A stretch of DNA of 59,082 bases, taken from Streptomyces sp. SID11385. Lineage in GTDB: Bacteria; Actinomycetota; Actinomycetes; Streptomycetales; Streptomycetaceae. The stretch covers positions 1 to 59,082 of the forward strand of contig NZ_JAAGLR010000377.1 in NCBI RefSeq assembly GCF_010548245.1, in the 5' to 3' direction. A model generated the notes under the pieces. It was not told the DNA's origin. It saw only the letters and a program-made list of their open reading frames with translations, and ran no database searches. Below, piece after piece: positions 51,707 through 59,082 of this stretch (its first letter is position 1; each line of letters begins with the position of its first letter). The position numbers were made by a program, and so were the translations under genes.

Positions 51707-52564
51707 TCAGCGGGTGGTGCGGGCCGCGTCCTCGATGACGCGGGTGACGACGGCGGGACGGGAGACGGCGACGGAGTGGGAGGCGGCGACCTCCGTCACG
51801 TGGGAGTGGGCCCGCGCGGCCATGAAGCGCTGGGCGGCGGCGGGGATGTTGAGGTCCCGGGTCGTGACGACGTCCCAGCTCGGGATGGTCTTCCAGGCGG
51901 CGACGGTGGCCTTCTCCTCCAGCGCGGACTGCGCGACGGGCCGCTGGCCGGCGGCCGCGAGGGCGGCCTCGTCCCGGGGGACGTCCGCGGCGAACTGGTG
52001 GCGGAACTTGTCCTGCTGGATGTAGAGGTCGGTGCCCTGGCTGCCGTCGGGGTTGGTGGTGTTCACCGGGTCGAGGGCGTCGGGGAGAGTGGAACCGGGG
52101 AACTTGTTCGTCAGTTCCAGGGCGGATTCGCCGGGGGCGGGCAGGAAGGCGGCGACGTAGACGAGGGCCTTGACGCCGGTGTCGTACGCGGCGGCCTCGC
52201 TGATGACGGAGCCGCCGTACGAGTGGCCGACGAGGATCTTCGGTCCCTTGATGTGGCCGAGCAGGGCGCGCAGCGAGGTGGCGTCGCTGTGCGGGCCGCG
52301 CAGCGGGTCGGCGGCGGCGACGACGGGGTATCCGTCGGCGCGCAGCCGGGAGATGACGCCGTTCCAGCTGGAGGCGTCCGCGAACGCGCCGTGTTCCAGG
52401 ACGACGGTGGGCTTGGGCTCGGGCGGGTGCGCGGCGCTCTTGGCGGGCGCGTCGGCACGGGCGGTGCCGGCCAGGGCGAGGGCCCCGATCACGAGGCCCG
52501 CCGTCGCGACCGCGCCGGCTCCCCGCAGTGTCTTCCGCTCGCCCGCGCCCTTGATCTTCTTCAC
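51707..52564 (-). CDS. Exported alpha/beta hydrolase (paralogue of the 26.5 kb hydrolase)
   Basis: 285 residues from the GTG at 52564, with GAAAGGA upstream. A signal peptide ends near Ala37 (ALALAGTARADAPA). The oxyanion loop is VVLEHGAFADASSW, the nucleophile elbow VGHSYGG with Ser115, and the catalytic His in VAASHSVAVSRPAVVTRVIE. The domain order and many short stretches (LRADGYPV, GHSYGG, VKALVYVA) match the gene at 26548-27360. It probably heads a two-gene transcript with the VOC protein. Its promoter region carries paired repeats at 52608-52668, unlike those of the other hydrolase. Confidence 0.85.
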   Translation of the reverse strand: MKKIKGAGERKTLRGAGAVATAGLVIGALALAGTARADAPAKSAAHPPEPKPTVVLEHGAFADASSWNGVISRLRADGYPVVAAADPLRGPHSDATSLRALLGHIKGPKILVGHSYGGSVISEAAAYDTGVKALVYVAAFLPAPGESALELTNKFPGSTLPDALDPVNTTNPDGSQGTDLYIQQDKFRHQFAADVPRDEAALAAAGQRPVAQSALEEKATVAAWKTIPSWDVVTTRDLNIPAAAQRFMAARAHSHVTEVAASHSVAVSRPAVVTRVIEDAARTTR

Positions 52565-52607
52565 GACAGTTCCTTTCGCCAGTGGTGCGCTCAGCACACC
52601 ATCCGCC

Positions 52608-52668
52608 GTCACCTGTTCAGGCGGTGACTAAATTGCCAGCCCTCGCATCACCTGTCAAGATAGTGATG
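52608..52668 (-). promoter_or_regulatory. Twin TCACCTGT operators around the hydrolase promoter
   Basis: GTCACC...GGTGAC (52608-52628) and CATCAC...GTGATG (52646-52668) are inverted repeats that share TCACCTGT at their left sides, 39 bases apart. The minus strand TTGACA (from TGTCAA at 52654-52659) followed by CAATTT after 17 bases is the likely promoter, overlapping the right repeat. This looks like repressor-controlled transcription. Confidence 0.5.
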
Positions 52669-53010
52669 ACGAAAGGGGGTTCACGTATGTTCAACGGCAG
52701 AATGTCGATCCGGTGGGCGCCTTCACATCCGTCAGTTGACGGTCGATCGACGGCATCGGCCCGGTCCAGTCACCGGGTCCAGGCGGAGGACACACGCCGT
52801 CAGGAAGGGGCGCCTGTACACCCGTGACGCGGCGACGAACCGTGCGGGAACGCCACGGCACGCTTCGCGGACACACCTGTGGGCCGGCAGCGTCACGTAT
52901 GACCGTCATCTGACTGATGTACCGCGCCGGGGCGGCGGGAAGAGTAGGACCGACAGCACAGGGCCGCGCGTCTCGCCGGCCACGACATCGCAGCGTACGG
53001 AGGGTTTCAG
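52669..53010. other. Gap before the Tat-exported hydrolase gene
   Basis: 342 bases without a supported gene. CCGTCA-GT-TGACGG lies near 52730, and the ribosome site GGAGG is absent; GGGTTTC precedes the next ATG. The stretch CACGTATGACCGTCATCTGA near 52893 has promoter-like richness in A/T but no clear boxes. Confidence 0.35.
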
Positions 53011-54069
53011 ATGATCAGCAGGCGCAACTTCAACAAGGCGGTCGGGCTGGGCACGGGGGCGGCCGCCGTCTCCCTGACCGGCCTGCCGGGTGTCTCGGCC
53101 GCGGCGACCCCGCGACACACCGGCAAGACACCCGTCGTACCGACGATCACACCTGGTACGCACACCTCCTTCCCCGCGCTCAAGCAGGTCAAGGCCGGAC
53201 TGCTGAACGTCGGCTACGCGGAGCTGGGGCCCGCGCGGGGGCCGGTGGTGATCTGTCTGCACGGCTGGCCGTACGACATCCACAGCTACGTCGACGTGGC
53301 CCCGCTCCTCGCGGAGCAGGGCTACCGCGTCATCGTCCCGTACCTGCGCGGCCACGGCACGACGTCCTTCCTGTCGGCCCGGACGTTCCGCAACGCCCAG
53401 CAGTCGGTGATCGCGCTCGACATCATCGCGCTGATGGACGCCCTGAAGATCCCCCGGGCCGTGATCGCGGGCTTCGACTGGGGCTCGCGCACGGGCGACA
53501 TCCTGGCCGCCCTGTGGCCCGACCGCGTCAAGGCCCTCGTCTCGGTGAGCGGTTACCTCATCACCAACCGGAAGACGCAGCTCCAGCCGATCAAGGCAGC
53601 CGACGAGCACACGTGGTGGTACCAGTACTACTTCGCCACCGAGCGCGGCAAGACGGCCATGGAGAGCGACGAGCACCGCCCGGAACTGACCCGGCTCGTC
53701 TGGGACCTCGTCTCGCCGTCCTGGGATTTCGACGACGCCACGTTCGCGCGCACGGCCGCGGCCTTCGAGAACCCGGACTACGCCGCCATCGTCATCCACA
53801 ACTACCGCTGGCGGCTCGGCCTCGAAGAGGGCGAGCGACGCTACGACCGTTACGAGAGCGCGCTGGAGAAGGGTCCCGCCATCGGGGTGCCGACGCTCAC
53901 CATCGATCCCCTCCTCGACCCCTTCACCGCACAGCCCGGCGACGGCAAGGGCTACCGCGACCACTTCACCGGGAAGTACGAGCACCGCGCGCTCAACATC
54001 GGGCACAACGTCCCGCAGGAGGCGCCGACGGCCTTCGCCCAGGCCGTGGTCGACGTGGACCACTTCTGA
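53011..54069 (+). CDS. Tat-exported alpha/beta hydrolase, epoxide-hydrolase-like
   Basis: 352 residues. The start SRRNFNKAVGLGTGAAAVSL is a twin-arginine signal. The epoxide hydrolase/dehalogenase pattern follows: oxyanion HGWP (84-87), AGFDWGSR with nucleophile Asp156, RGHGTTSFLSAR, and HRALNIGHNVPQEAP with the catalytic His. The cap domain is about 190-280. An Asp nucleophile points to epoxide or halide chemistry rather than ester hydrolysis. It acts outside the cytoplasm after folding. It stands alone. Its stop codon begins a triple tandem repeat. Confidence 0.85.
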   Translation: MISRRNFNKAVGLGTGAAAVSLTGLPGVSAAATPRHTGKTPVVPTITPGTHTSFPALKQVKAGLLNVGYAELGPARGPVVICLHGWPYDIHSYVDVAPLLAEQGYRVIVPYLRGHGTTSFLSARTFRNAQQSVIALDIIALMDALKIPRAVIAGFDWGSRTGDILAALWPDRVKALVSVSGYLITNRKTQLQPIKAADEHTWWYQYYFATERGKTAMESDEHRPELTRLVWDLVSPSWDFDDATFARTAAAFENPDYAAIVIHNYRWRLGLEEGERRYDRYESALEKGPAIGVPTLTIDPLLDPFTAQPGDGKGYRDHFTGKYEHRALNIGHNVPQEAPTAFAQAVVDVDHF

Positions 54070-54108
54070 CGTACGCCTCCTGACACACGCCTCCTGACGT
54101 ACGCCGCT
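54067..54108. repeat. Three tandem 14-base units beginning at a stop codon
   Basis: TGACGTACGCCTCC, TGACACACGCCTCC and TGACGTACGCCGCT follow each other without gaps. The first TGA is the stop of the hydrolase gene, and each unit contains TGA in the same register offset. Probably slippage. Confidence 0.6.
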
Positions 54109-54244
54109 CCGGCCGCCACTCCTCGCCCGCACATCGCGCCCCCGTACACCCCCTCTGACGAGCCGCGCCCGGTCCCTGCCCCCGGGACCGGCCGCGCCCA
54201 CCCCCGCCGGGCCCCTCGCACCGCTCCCCCGCGGTCGGCCGCCG

Positions 54245-54291
54245 AGCGATCGCCCGCCCGCGCGGGTGACTTGCGCGAGCGGCCGATCGCT
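54245..54291. promoter_or_regulatory. Widely spaced inverted repeat upstream of the first LAL regulator gene
   Basis: AGCGATCG (54245-54252) and CGATCGCT (54284-54291) are exact complements, 31 bases apart, about 90 bases before the regulator start. The rest of 54109-54375 is GC-rich with no gene. Confidence 0.35.
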
Positions 54292-54375
54292 TAAGGTGAG
54301 GGGTCGAGTCGGCATGTCGAAGGGCGGGGCAGGGCGTCGCGCTTCTCTCGCGCCATGGCCGTGGGAGGCAGCACG

Positions 54376-57153
54376 ATGGACGGAGTGGACTGTCCGCGAC
54401 ACCCCGCTTCCACGCTCCTGGTCGGCCGCGAAGCCGACCTGGAACTCGTCCGGTCCTTCCTCGACGACTCCGTCGTCCGAGGCGCCGCCCTGCTCCTGAC
54501 CGGCGAGGCGGGGGTGGGCAAGAGCGCCCTGCTCGACGCGGTGGCCGACTCGGCGGAGGGCCGCGGCGTACGCGTACTGCGGGCCGCCGGCGTGCAGTTC
54601 GAGGCGGACATCAGCTACGCGGGACTCAACCAGCTGCTCCTCCCGCTCTTCGGCTCCTTCCAGGACCTGGACCCCCTGCACCGCGACGCGCTGAGCGTCG
54701 CGGTCGGCATCGGCGAAGGCCCGCCGCCCGACCGGCTGCTGACCTCTACCGCCGTCCTGCTCCTGCTGCGCGCCGCCGCGCGCTCCAGGTTGCTGCTCGT
54801 CGTGGACGACCTGCCCTGGCTGGACCGGGCGACGACCGCCGTCCTCGGTTTCGTCGCGCGGCGGCTCGTCGGCAGCAACGTGGGACTGCTGACGGCGAGC
54901 CGCAGCGGCGCGGACAGCTTCTTCGAGTCCGGCGGCCTCACCGAGTACCGGCTGCGCCCCCTGGACGAGCAGTCCTCGGCCGCCCTCCTCAGCCAGGTCC
55001 ATCCCGGGGTCTCCCCCGCCGTACGGCGCCGGATCGTGGCCGAGGCGCGCGGCAACCCGCTGGCACTCGTGGAGTTGCCCGAGGCGCTGACGGACCGGCA
55101 GCGGGTGTCGCTCACGGCCGTGCCCGCCGTCCTGCCGCTCACGCAACGCTTGCGGGCCGTCTTCGCCTCGCGCGTCGCCGCCCTCCCCGCCGCCGCCCGC
55201 GAACTGCTCCTGCTCGCGGCCCTGGAGGCGACCGGGGACCTCGCCACCGTCGAGGCAGCCGCCACGGGCCGGGCCACTCTCGCCGACCTCGGCCCGGCCG
55301 AACGCGACCGTCTCGTGTCCCTCTCCCCCGACGCGCGCTCGCTCTCCTTCCGGCACCCCCTGATCGGCGCGGCGGTGGTGCACCATGCGTCCCTCGCGGA
55401 ATGCCGCAGGGCACACCGGGCGCTCGCCGAGGTCCTGCGCGACAAGCCGGAGCGCCGGGCCTGGCATCTCGGGGAGGCCGCGGCGGGGCCGGACGAGGAC
55501 GTCGCCGCGCTGCTGGAGGAGGCCGCGCGTCACCGTTCCCGGCGCGGGGACGCGCTCGGCGCGGTGACCGCGCTCACCCGCGCCGCCGGGCTCAGTCCCG
55601 CCGCCGCGGACAAGAGCCGGCGGCTGGCCGAGGCCGCGTACATCGGGGCCGACGCCGGGGGCGAGTTGGAGGACGCGTCCCGGCTGCTCGCGGGCGCCAG
55701 GCTCGCGGACGCGGCGGGGCGGGAATCGCTGCACGCGGCGGCCGCCTCGGCGTTCCTGCTGATCAACAAGGACGGCGACATCGAGACCGCGCACCGGCTG
55801 CTCGTCGGCGCGATCGAGGAGGGGGATCACGGCTGGGAGGCGGGCAACGACGCGCTGATCGAGGCCCTGCACACGCTGCTCCTGCTGTGCTGGTACGGGG
55901 GCGAGCCGCGGCTGTGGCACCCGCTGCTCCGGGCACTGGACCGGCTCCGCCCCGAGCCGCCCGAGCTGCTGTGGGTGTGCGCGCGGACCTTCGGCGACCC
56001 GGCGCGTACGGGTCCTGCCGCGCTGCCGCGCCTGGAACGGCTCCTCGCCTCGGTGGGCACCGATCCGACCCGGGTCGTCCGTGCCGGCACCGCGTCGGTC
56101 TACCCGGACCGGCTGCCGGACACGCGGGCCGCCTCCTGGCGCCTGGTCGAGCAGGGCCGCTCCGGTTCCGCCCCGGTACGCCGCCACCTCGGCGCCCTGA
56201 TGCACCTGGCGCTCGACCACTTCCACCTGGGCCGCTGGGACGAGGCCGCACGGCTCGCCGCCGAGGGCGTCGCCCTGTGCGAGACGCACGACTACGGCTT
56301 CTACGCCTGGTACTTCCAGTACGTCCAGGCCATCGTGTCGGCGGTACGGGGCGACACGGCGTCGAGCACGGCGCTGACCCAGCGGATCATCCGGTGGTCG
56401 GCGCCGCGCGGCGCGCACGGCGCGCGCTTCTTCGCCTGCCACGCCAGGGCGCTGGCCGCCCTCGGCGGGGGCGACTTCGAGACCGCGTACCGGTACGGGG
56501 CCGAGCTGAGTGCGCCGGGGACGCTCGCCCCGTACGTCCCGCACGCGCTGTGGGGTGCGCTGGACCTCGTGGAGGCGGCCGTGCGTACGGGCCGGGACGC
56601 CGAGGCCGCCGCACACGTCGCCGCGATGCGCGCCTCGGCCATGGGCGCCCTCTCCCCGCGCCTGCGCCTTCTCGTGCGGGCCGCCGAAGCCCTCGTCACA
56701 CCGGGGAGGCCGGGTGCGGACCTGTTCGCCCTGGCGCTGGCGGAGGACCGGCCCGAGCGCTGGCCTTTCGACCACGCGCGGGTGCGTCTGCTCCAGGGGG
56801 AGCGGCTGCGCCGGCTGCGGGCGACCTCGGAGGCGCGGGCGGAACTGTCGGCCGCGCTGGAGGTGTTCGAAGGGCTCGGCGCCACCCCGTGGGCGGCCCG
56901 CGCCGCCGCCGAGCTGCGTGCCGGGGGCCAGAACGGGGCGGCGGCCGCGAAGCCGGGGCGGGTGGCGCTGACGGCTCAGGAACGGGAGGTGGCGACGCTG
57001 GCGGCGCGCGGACTGACCAACAAGCAGATCGCGGAGCGGCTTCTCCTGTCCCACCGGACCGTCGGCACCCACCTCTACCAGATCTACCCCAAACTGGGCA
57101 TCACCTCCCGTGCCGCGCTGCGCGACGCCCTCGACGCGAACGACACCACCTGA
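54376..57153 (+). CDS. LAL-type LuxR-family transcriptional regulator
   Basis: 925 residues from the ATG at 54376, preceded by GGGAGG; an ATG 21 bases earlier has no ribosome site. An N-terminal AAA ATPase module has Walker A GEAGVGKS (43-50) and Walker B LLLVVDDLPWLD, with the sensor region RRLVGSNVGLLTASR. A long helical-repeat region follows (about 350-840). The C-terminal LuxR helix-turn-helix reads LTAQEREVATLAARGLTNKQ then IAERLLLSHRTVGTHLYQIY. LAL proteins are large ATP-dependent activators, often for antibiotic or catabolic clusters. A close homologue follows at 57931. Confidence 0.9.
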   Translation: MDGVDCPRHPASTLLVGREADLELVRSFLDDSVVRGAALLLTGEAGVGKSALLDAVADSAEGRGVRVLRAAGVQFEADISYAGLNQLLLPLFGSFQDLDPLHRDALSVAVGIGEGPPPDRLLTSTAVLLLLRAAARSRLLLVVDDLPWLDRATTAVLGFVARRLVGSNVGLLTASRSGADSFFESGGLTEYRLRPLDEQSSAALLSQVHPGVSPAVRRRIVAEARGNPLALVELPEALTDRQRVSLTAVPAVLPLTQRLRAVFASRVAALPAAARELLLLAALEATGDLATVEAAATGRATLADLGPAERDRLVSLSPDARSLSFRHPLIGAAVVHHASLAECRRAHRALAEVLRDKPERRAWHLGEAAAGPDEDVAALLEEAARHRSRRGDALGAVTALTRAAGLSPAAADKSRRLAEAAYIGADAGGELEDASRLLAGARLADAAGRESLHAAAASAFLLINKDGDIETAHRLLVGAIEEGDHGWEAGNDALIEALHTLLLLCWYGGEPRLWHPLLRALDRLRPEPPELLWVCARTFGDPARTGPAALPRLERLLASVGTDPTRVVRAGTASVYPDRLPDTRAASWRLVEQGRSGSAPVRRHLGALMHLALDHFHLGRWDEAARLAAEGVALCETHDYGFYAWYFQYVQAIVSAVRGDTASSTALTQRIIRWSAPRGAHGARFFACHARALAALGGGDFETAYRYGAELSAPGTLAPYVPHALWGALDLVEAAVRTGRDAEAAAHVAAMRASAMGALSPRLRLLVRAAEALVTPGRPGADLFALALAEDRPERWPFDHARVRLLQGERLRRLRATSEARAELSAALEVFEGLGATPWAARAAAELRAGGQNGAAAAKPGRVALTAQEREVATLAARGLTNKQIAERLLLSHRTVGTHLYQIYPKLGITSRAALRDALDANDTT

Positions 57154-57280
57154 GCCGGGGACGCGGAAGCGCTCCCACGTGCCGCCGCCCCGGGCGGAGA
57201 AACGTGTGCGCCTCGCGGACGGCATCGTCACAGGTCGGGCCAGCGTCGGGCGCGCAGCGGGGCAGACCGCCCGGCGGGAC

Positions 57281-57364
57281 ACACCGTATGGTGTGTGTCG
57301 TGCGCCACGGCACCTCGGTGGCCACATGCTGTTGTGCACCACGGCACGTCGGTGACCACATGCT
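57281..57364. promoter_or_regulatory. Palindrome and 30-base direct repeats upstream of a small gene
   Basis: ACACC-GTATGG-TGTGT-type palindrome at about 57281-57297, followed by two copies of a 30-base unit, 57301-57330 and 57335-57364, that differ at three positions (both contain CCACGGCAC and end CCACATGCT; period 34). They lie 73 bases before the ATG at 57437. Repeated sites of this kind are typical activator-binding arrays. The remainder of 57154-57436 shows no gene. Confidence 0.5.
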
Positions 57365-57436
57365 CCGGTCCACAGACAGGCCGGCCCGGGTCCGGCTGGC
57401 CTCGACACCACGGACGGCGAGAGCCCGAGGACGAAC

Positions 57437-57859
57437 ATGCAGCTGCACGTGAACCACTCGCCGGACCCCGGCGAAGCGGCCCGGTTCGCGGCCGACATCA
57501 TCGAGATGGCGGCCGACATCAGCGGTGCCGAGCTGGACTACAGTCCGGCGAGCATCGGTGTGATCGAGGACATCGTCGACGGTTTCCGCGCGGAGGGCGC
57601 CACGAGCGGCGAGATGGCGGACTCCCTCGTCGCCTTCGGCTGTTACGTCGGCGAGGTCGTGATCCGGCACGTCGGCGGCTCGTGGCAGCACACGACGGAC
57701 GCCCTGCGCGTGGTCCCGCTCGCGGTACGCCTTCCGGGACAGCGCGACTGCCATCCCGTCGACTGGGTCTTCCGCCGTCTCGAACTCGGTTCCCGCGGCA
57801 GCATCCGCGAGCTGTACGAGGCGGCGCTCGCCTCTGTCGCGGCCGAGGCGGACGGCTGA
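57437..57859 (+). CDS. Small protein of unknown function between LAL genes
   Basis: 140 residues; ATG after GAGGACGAAC. The chain is mixed: HVNHSPDPGEAARFAADIIE, AELDYSPASIGVIEDIVDGF, VAFGCYVGEVVIRHVGGSWQ and CHPVDWVFRRLELGSRGSIR. The DYSPASIGVIEDIVD stretch recalls small DUF proteins of actinobacteria, but I cannot name the family. No signal peptide, membrane helix or catalytic motif is seen. It lies between two homologous LAL regulator genes with repeats in its promoter, so one of them may control it. Confidence 0.65.
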   Translation: MQLHVNHSPDPGEAARFAADIIEMAADISGAELDYSPASIGVIEDIVDGFRAEGATSGEMADSLVAFGCYVGEVVIRHVGGSWQHTTDALRVVPLAVRLPGQRDCHPVDWVFRRLELGSRGSIRELYEAALASVAAEADG

Positions 57860-57930
57860 AACCGGCGGCCCGGGCCGGGGCAGGGCCGGTGTACGGTGAC
57901 GACCGCAGGCCGCGGCCGGGAAGGAACCCG

Positions 57931-59082
57931 ATGAACGTCCTGGACCGACCGGTCCGCAACAACCCGGACCGGTTGATCGGGCGGGAGAGGGACCTCGCGT
58001 TCCTCAGGTCCCACTTCACCGGCTCCCCCGTCCACGGCGCGGCCCTGCTGCTGTCGGGCGAGGCCGGGGTCGGCAAGACCGCGCTGCTCGACGCGCTGGC
58101 CGCCGAGTCGGTGCGGGCGGGCACCCGCGTCCTGCGGGCGAACGGCGTGGAGTTCGAGGCGGACATCCCGTACGCGGGCCTCAACCAGCTTCTCGTCCCT
58201 CTCTTCGACTCCTTCGAGCGGCTCGGTCCCGGCCACCGGGACGCGTTGCGCGTCGCGGTGGGCATCGGGAGCGGCCCACCGCCGGGTCCCCTGCTGGTCT
58301 CGACGGCGACCTTGCTGCTGCTGCGGCTGATCGCCGCGGACACGCCGCTGCTCGTCGTCGTCGACGACATCCCCTGGCTGGACCGGACGACGATCGCGGT
58401 GCTCGGTTTCGTCGCCCGGCGGCTCGTCGGCAGCCGCGTCGGTTTCCTCGCCGCGTCCCGGCTCGTCACGGACAGCGTCTTCGAGGCCAGCGGCATCAAG
58501 GAGTACCGGCTGCGCCCGCTCGACGACGCCGCGGCGGCGGAGCTGGTGGCCCACACGTATCCCGGTATCTCCCCGAGTGTGCGCCGTCGTATCGCCGCGG
58601 AGGCGCAGGGCAATCCGCTCGCCCTGGCGGAGCTGCCCGCCGCTCTCGACACCGATCAGCGGGCGGCGCGGGCCGCGCTGCCCTCCGTGCTGCCGCTGGG
58701 CGAACGGCTCCACAAACTCTTCGCCGACCGGGTCGCCCATCTGCCCGCCCCCACCCGGGAACTGCTCCTTGTCGCGGCGCTCGACGGCACGGGCGACCTG
58801 GCGACGGTCGAGGCCGCCCTGGCCGGCCGCGCGGGCGTCGACGATCTCGGTCCGGCCGAGCGCGACCGGCTCGTCCACCTCTCCACGGGGCCGCGGCGGC
58901 TCGCCTTCCCGCACCCGCTGGTCGGTTCCGCCGTGGTGGCACAGGCGACGGCGGCCGACCGCCGCCGGGCGCACCAGGCGCTCGCCGACGTCCTCGGCGA
59001 GCAGCCCGAACGCCGTGCCTGGCATCTCGGGGAGGCCACCGTCGCACCGGACGAGACGGTCGCGGACCAGTTGGCGCGGGCC
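57931..59082 (+). CDS. LAL-type LuxR-family regulator (partial, N-terminal part)
   Basis: ATG at 57931 after GGAAGGA; the gene runs off the window with 384 codons visible. The N-terminal AAA module is complete: LIGRERDLAFLRSHF, Walker A GEAGVGKT (43-50), ANGVEFEADIPYAGLNQLLV, Walker B LLVVVDDIPWLD, and RRLVGSRVGFLAASR. It is closely similar along its whole visible length to the regulator at 54376 (for example FEADI-YAGLNQLL, PLAL-ELP, RRAWHLGEA). The two are probably products of a tandem duplication. The C-terminal DNA-binding domain lies beyond the window and is inferred. Confidence 0.85.
   Translation, partial: MNVLDRPVRNNPDRLIGRERDLAFLRSHFTGSPVHGAALLLSGEAGVGKTALLDALAAESVRAGTRVLRANGVEFEADIPYAGLNQLLVPLFDSFERLGPGHRDALRVAVGIGSGPPPGPLLVSTATLLLLRLIAADTPLLVVVDDIPWLDRTTIAVLGFVARRLVGSRVGFLAASRLVTDSVFEASGIKEYRLRPLDDAAAAELVAHTYPGISPSVRRRIAAEAQGNPLALAELPAALDTDQRAARAALPSVLPLGERLHKLFADRVAHLPAPTRELLLVAALDGTGDLATVEAALAGRAGVDDLGPAERDRLVHLSTGPRRLAFPHPLVGSAVVAQATAADRRRAHQALADVLGEQPERRAWHLGEATVAPDETVADQLARA

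Noticed and set aside
57301..57364. Two 30-base repeats with a 4-base gap as a possible CRISPR
   Set aside because: Only two copies, no spacer of proper length and no cas genes; read as regulatory repeats.
52906..57519. Very long open minus-strand frame (over 1500 codons) opposite the hydrolase and LAL genes
   Set aside because: Its product is Arg/Gly/Pro/Glu-rich without domain character; it is the antisense of well-supported genes with G/C-biased third positions.
1..59082. tRNA, rRNA, prophage or integrated plasmid genes
   Set aside because: No cloverleaf, rRNA-like stretch, integrase or replication protein was seen; the only mobile DNA is the IS256-type relic.

Overview
The window is chromosomal DNA from a Streptomyces or a very close relative. 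The sequence is extremely G+C rich with strong G/C bias at third codon positions. It carries an SsgA-family division/sporulation protein, many Tat/Sec-exported hydrolases with ricin-type lectin tails, tandem LAL-type LuxR regulators, CGNR and ROK regulators, and a TTA (bldA-type) codon in one gene. I see no rRNA, tRNA, CRISPR array, phage or conjugative module. The only mobile DNA is a decayed IS256-type transposase relic next to a truncated acetyltransferase (4.4-5.1 kb).

Layout. 1-3.2 kb: edge of a type VII secretion (ESX) locus: the start of an EccD-like membrane protein, a YbaB/EbfC-like protein, a membrane-anchored Ser-rich ricin-B lectin and, divergently, a WXG100 pair. 3.6-5.1 kb: a methyltransferase and the relic zone. 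5.2-10.6 kb: a divergent unit of IclR regulator plus peptidase E facing a coupled DUF1177 / NCS1 permease / M20 peptidase operon. 11.1-20.1 kb: a redox-enzyme neighbourhood with a membrane-anchored sulfite-oxidase-like molybdoenzyme, a COG4315 lipoprotein, a secreted SGNH hydrolase-lectin, a thioredoxin-reductase-like flavoprotein, a frameshifted hydrolase, a Lpd-like disulfide oxidoreductase, a DUF308 membrane protein and a TetR regulator. 20.2-29.3 kb: a leftward run with a HyuB fused to an acetone-carboxylase-gamma-like domain, HyuA, an SDR, an exported chorismate mutase and an exported alpha/beta hydrolase; a DHA2-type MFS pump diverges from it.

29.5-40.2 kb: a sugar system. A very large secreted ThuA / glucose-sorbosone dehydrogenase / PKD / CBM6 / ricin-B protein, a TIM-barrel isomerase, a CUT2-type ABC importer (binding protein, two permeases, double ATPase) and a divergent ROK repressor with a palindrome between them. 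40.3-59 kb: an Rrf2 regulator (probably leaderless) with an NDH-2-like oxidoreductase, then mostly single genes: small secreted proteins, CGNR, SsgA-like, hydrolases, a glycosyltransferase, SDR, F420-type LLM oxidoreductase, VOC protein, and two homologous LAL regulators flanking a small protein; the second LAL runs off the end.

The most notable regulatory signal is a paired palindromic element built on GAACGTTC, about 50-55 bp apart, around the core promoters of four separate units (11.15, 16.4, 19.45 and 27.55 kb). One of these lies directly at the TetR gene. This suggests a local TetR regulon linking the molybdoenzyme, the two flavin disulfide oxidoreductases, the secreted hydrolase/chorismate mutase/Hyu genes and possibly the MFS pump.
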